DNA of 6,846 nt, taken from Clostridiales bacterium. GTDB taxonomy: Bacteria > Bacillota > Clostridia > Tissierellales > Dethiosulfatibacteraceae. The stretch covers positions 1 through 6,846 of the forward strand of contig DMAP01000395.1 in the NCBI GenBank assembly GCA_003446975.1, written 5' to 3'. The stretch's first letter is position 1; every line of letters starts with the position of its first letter. Both the position numbers and the translations under genes were made by a program. The notes under the pieces were generated by a model, which was given only the letters and a program-made list of their open reading frames with translations, was not told where the DNA came from and did no database searches. Shown piece by piece: positions 5,708 through 6,846 of the stretch.

Positions 5708-6846
5708 TTAATCTGACAACAATCTCTTTTCACCAGTAATGTCCTGAATCGGTTTAATGTTTTGTGTGACCTCCAGGACGCCTAGATAATCACCTGTGTC
5801 TCCCCGAACAGCGAAGTATCGGATATAGATATACTGATCGCCCATTTTTATCCAGAAATCTTCATTGTCTTTCTTGCCGCTTCTAAAATCCTCTATAATT
5901 TTTTCTACAACATGCACACTGGCTGGCGGATGGCAATTGGAGACCTTTCTACCTATTATATCTTTCGTGCGTGGGAAAATTCTTTCCTTCCCTTGCGAAA
6001 AGAACTTGACGGTGTCATCCTTGTCCACAAAGGTGATATCCAAGGGAAGCGTATCAAGTACTTTGACTAGCTCGTCGAGTTTAAACACACCTGTTGGCAT
6101 ATGTATCAATCCATGCTGCGCATTTTGAACTTCTTTTAATTCCTCCAAAACTTCTTCTGGTTCCCAATGTGGTATGTCATCTATTAAAAACCCAATTTCC
6201 GGACTTTCATCATAGATTGTTTTCCACTCTTCTTGCGTCAGATTTTCCAGGAGCATGGGGATCATAATATTCTCTTCCTTGAAAATCATCTCAATGATTT
6301 TTTCTGTCAAATGATCCACTTTTCGCTTGAACTCTTCTAGATTTTCAATTCCTTTAGTCAGTTCATCCTGAACGAGCTTTATCTCATTCCTTATTTCATC
6401 ATCCACTCCCCACATCACTTGGGGAGGTGCTGTGATACCGTGTTTCTCCATATAAGGGAATAACAGATTCTCTTTTTTCTGGTAATGGATATGAATTCTT
6501 GACAACTCATCCAAGCCAGCTTCCAACATCACTACACTATCCCCTTCCGGAAAAACGTCAAGGTATGGTCTGATTCTTTCAGTAATCAAATTACTGATCA
6601 CTTCATTTTCTAGCTTTAAAACATTTGTCGGATGACCGGGAATCAGAGATATATCCAAGTCCTTATGGATATCTTCAATGGATCCCTTGAATACTGAAGC
6701 ATGTACATCACAGAGTTTCTGGACCTCTGCAACAGGCATTCCCTCATTTATCAAGGTCTGCTCTGCCTCAGTGATTTCCGAAGCGGATACACCCTTGAAT
6801 GCTTTCTCGAATTGCATTCTGACTTCCTCCACCGTTTTCCCCTCAT
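5708..6846 (-). CDS. DUF438 - hemerythrin-like - PAS protein (N-terminus cut by window edge)
   Basis: The frame is open to the right edge. A GTG at 6832 could be read as a start, but four codons upstream still fit the family (EGKT before VEEVRMQFEKAF), so the true start lies outside the window. Numbered from that GTG: DUF438 domain at 1-60 (GVSASEITEAEQ, CDVHASVF with H44); hemerythrin-like four-helix domain at about 65-205 with candidate diiron ligands H67 (GHP), H114 and H116, E121 (HYQKKEN) and the acidic pair E186/E187 (KEENIMIP); PAS domain at about 250-365 with the conserved NCHPPASVH (C300, H301) and IYIRYFAVR. It ends in GEKRLLSD, typical of the family. Hemerythrin domains bind O2 or NO through iron, and PAS domains sense ligands or redox, so a cytosolic gas or redox sensor is likely, but no output domain is visible. 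CHPP could be a heme or metal site; that is inference. Confidence 0.93.
   Translation of the reverse strand, partial: EGKTVEEVRMQFEKAFKGVSASEITEAEQTLINEGMPVAEVQKLCDVHASVFKGSIEDIHKDLDISLIPGHPTNVLKLENEVISNLITERIRPYLDVFPEGDSVVMLEAGLDELSRIHIHYQKKENLLFPYMEKHGITAPPQVMWGVDDEIRNEIKLVQDELTKGIENLEEFKRKVDHLTEKIIEMIFKEENIMIPMLLENLTQEEWKTIYDESPEIGFLIDDIPHWEPEEVLEELKEVQNAQHGLIHMPTGVFKLDELVKVLDTLPLDITFVDKDDTVKFFSQGKERIFPRTKDIIGRKVSNCHPPASVHVVEKIIEDFRSGKKDNEDFWIKMGDQYIYIRYFAVRGDTGDYLGVLEVTQNIKPIQDITGEKRLLSD

Noticed and set aside
5865..6128. Plus-strand frame of 87 codons
   Set aside because: Antisense to the PAS region of the DUF438 protein, Ser/Thr-rich shadow translation, no RBS.

Overview
The window looks like chromosomal DNA from a low-GC, Gram-positive anaerobe of the Clostridia type (Bacillota). 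This is inferred from the A/T-rich composition, strong AGGAGG-like ribosome binding sites, sigma-A-like promoters with 17-base spacers, and protein types common in that group. These are a MADxNGLK-type GGDEF protein fused to HD-GYP, a DUF438/hemerythrin/PAS protein and a clostridial-style M18 aminopeptidase. Genus and species cannot be told from the sequence.

Layout: (1) Positions 1-2254, minus strand, hold most of a large membrane sensor with an extracytoplasmic solute-binding domain, a transmembrane helix, and PAS, GGDEF and HD-GYP domains; its last residues lie beyond the left edge. (2) Positions 2255-2624 are a divergent intergenic region. It has a promoter for each flanking gene and, between them, a structured segment with a 9-bp hairpin and an 18-bp direct repeat that no gene explains. 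(3) Positions 2625-3029, plus strand, encode a small DUF4332 (helix-hairpin-helix-like) protein followed by a clear terminator. (4) Positions 3200-5635, plus strand, are a two-gene unit with its own near-consensus promoter: a metallo-beta-lactamase-fold hydrolase with a C-terminal winged-helix-like domain, then an M18 metallo-aminopeptidase, ending at a terminator that can work in both directions. (5) Positions 5708-6846, minus strand, hold a convergent DUF438-hemerythrin-PAS protein whose N-terminus runs off the right edge.

The genes do not form one obvious pathway. Two are signalling or sensory proteins (a c-di-GMP enzyme with an external ligand domain, and a predicted diiron/PAS redox or gas sensor), two are hydrolases in one operon, and one is a small predicted nucleic-acid-binding protein. 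The part least explained by known gene families is the structured direct-repeat segment at about 2386-2485. It could be an IS200/IS605-type end remnant or a small structured RNA, and nothing here decides between them. I saw no tRNA, rRNA, CRISPR array or intact mobile element.
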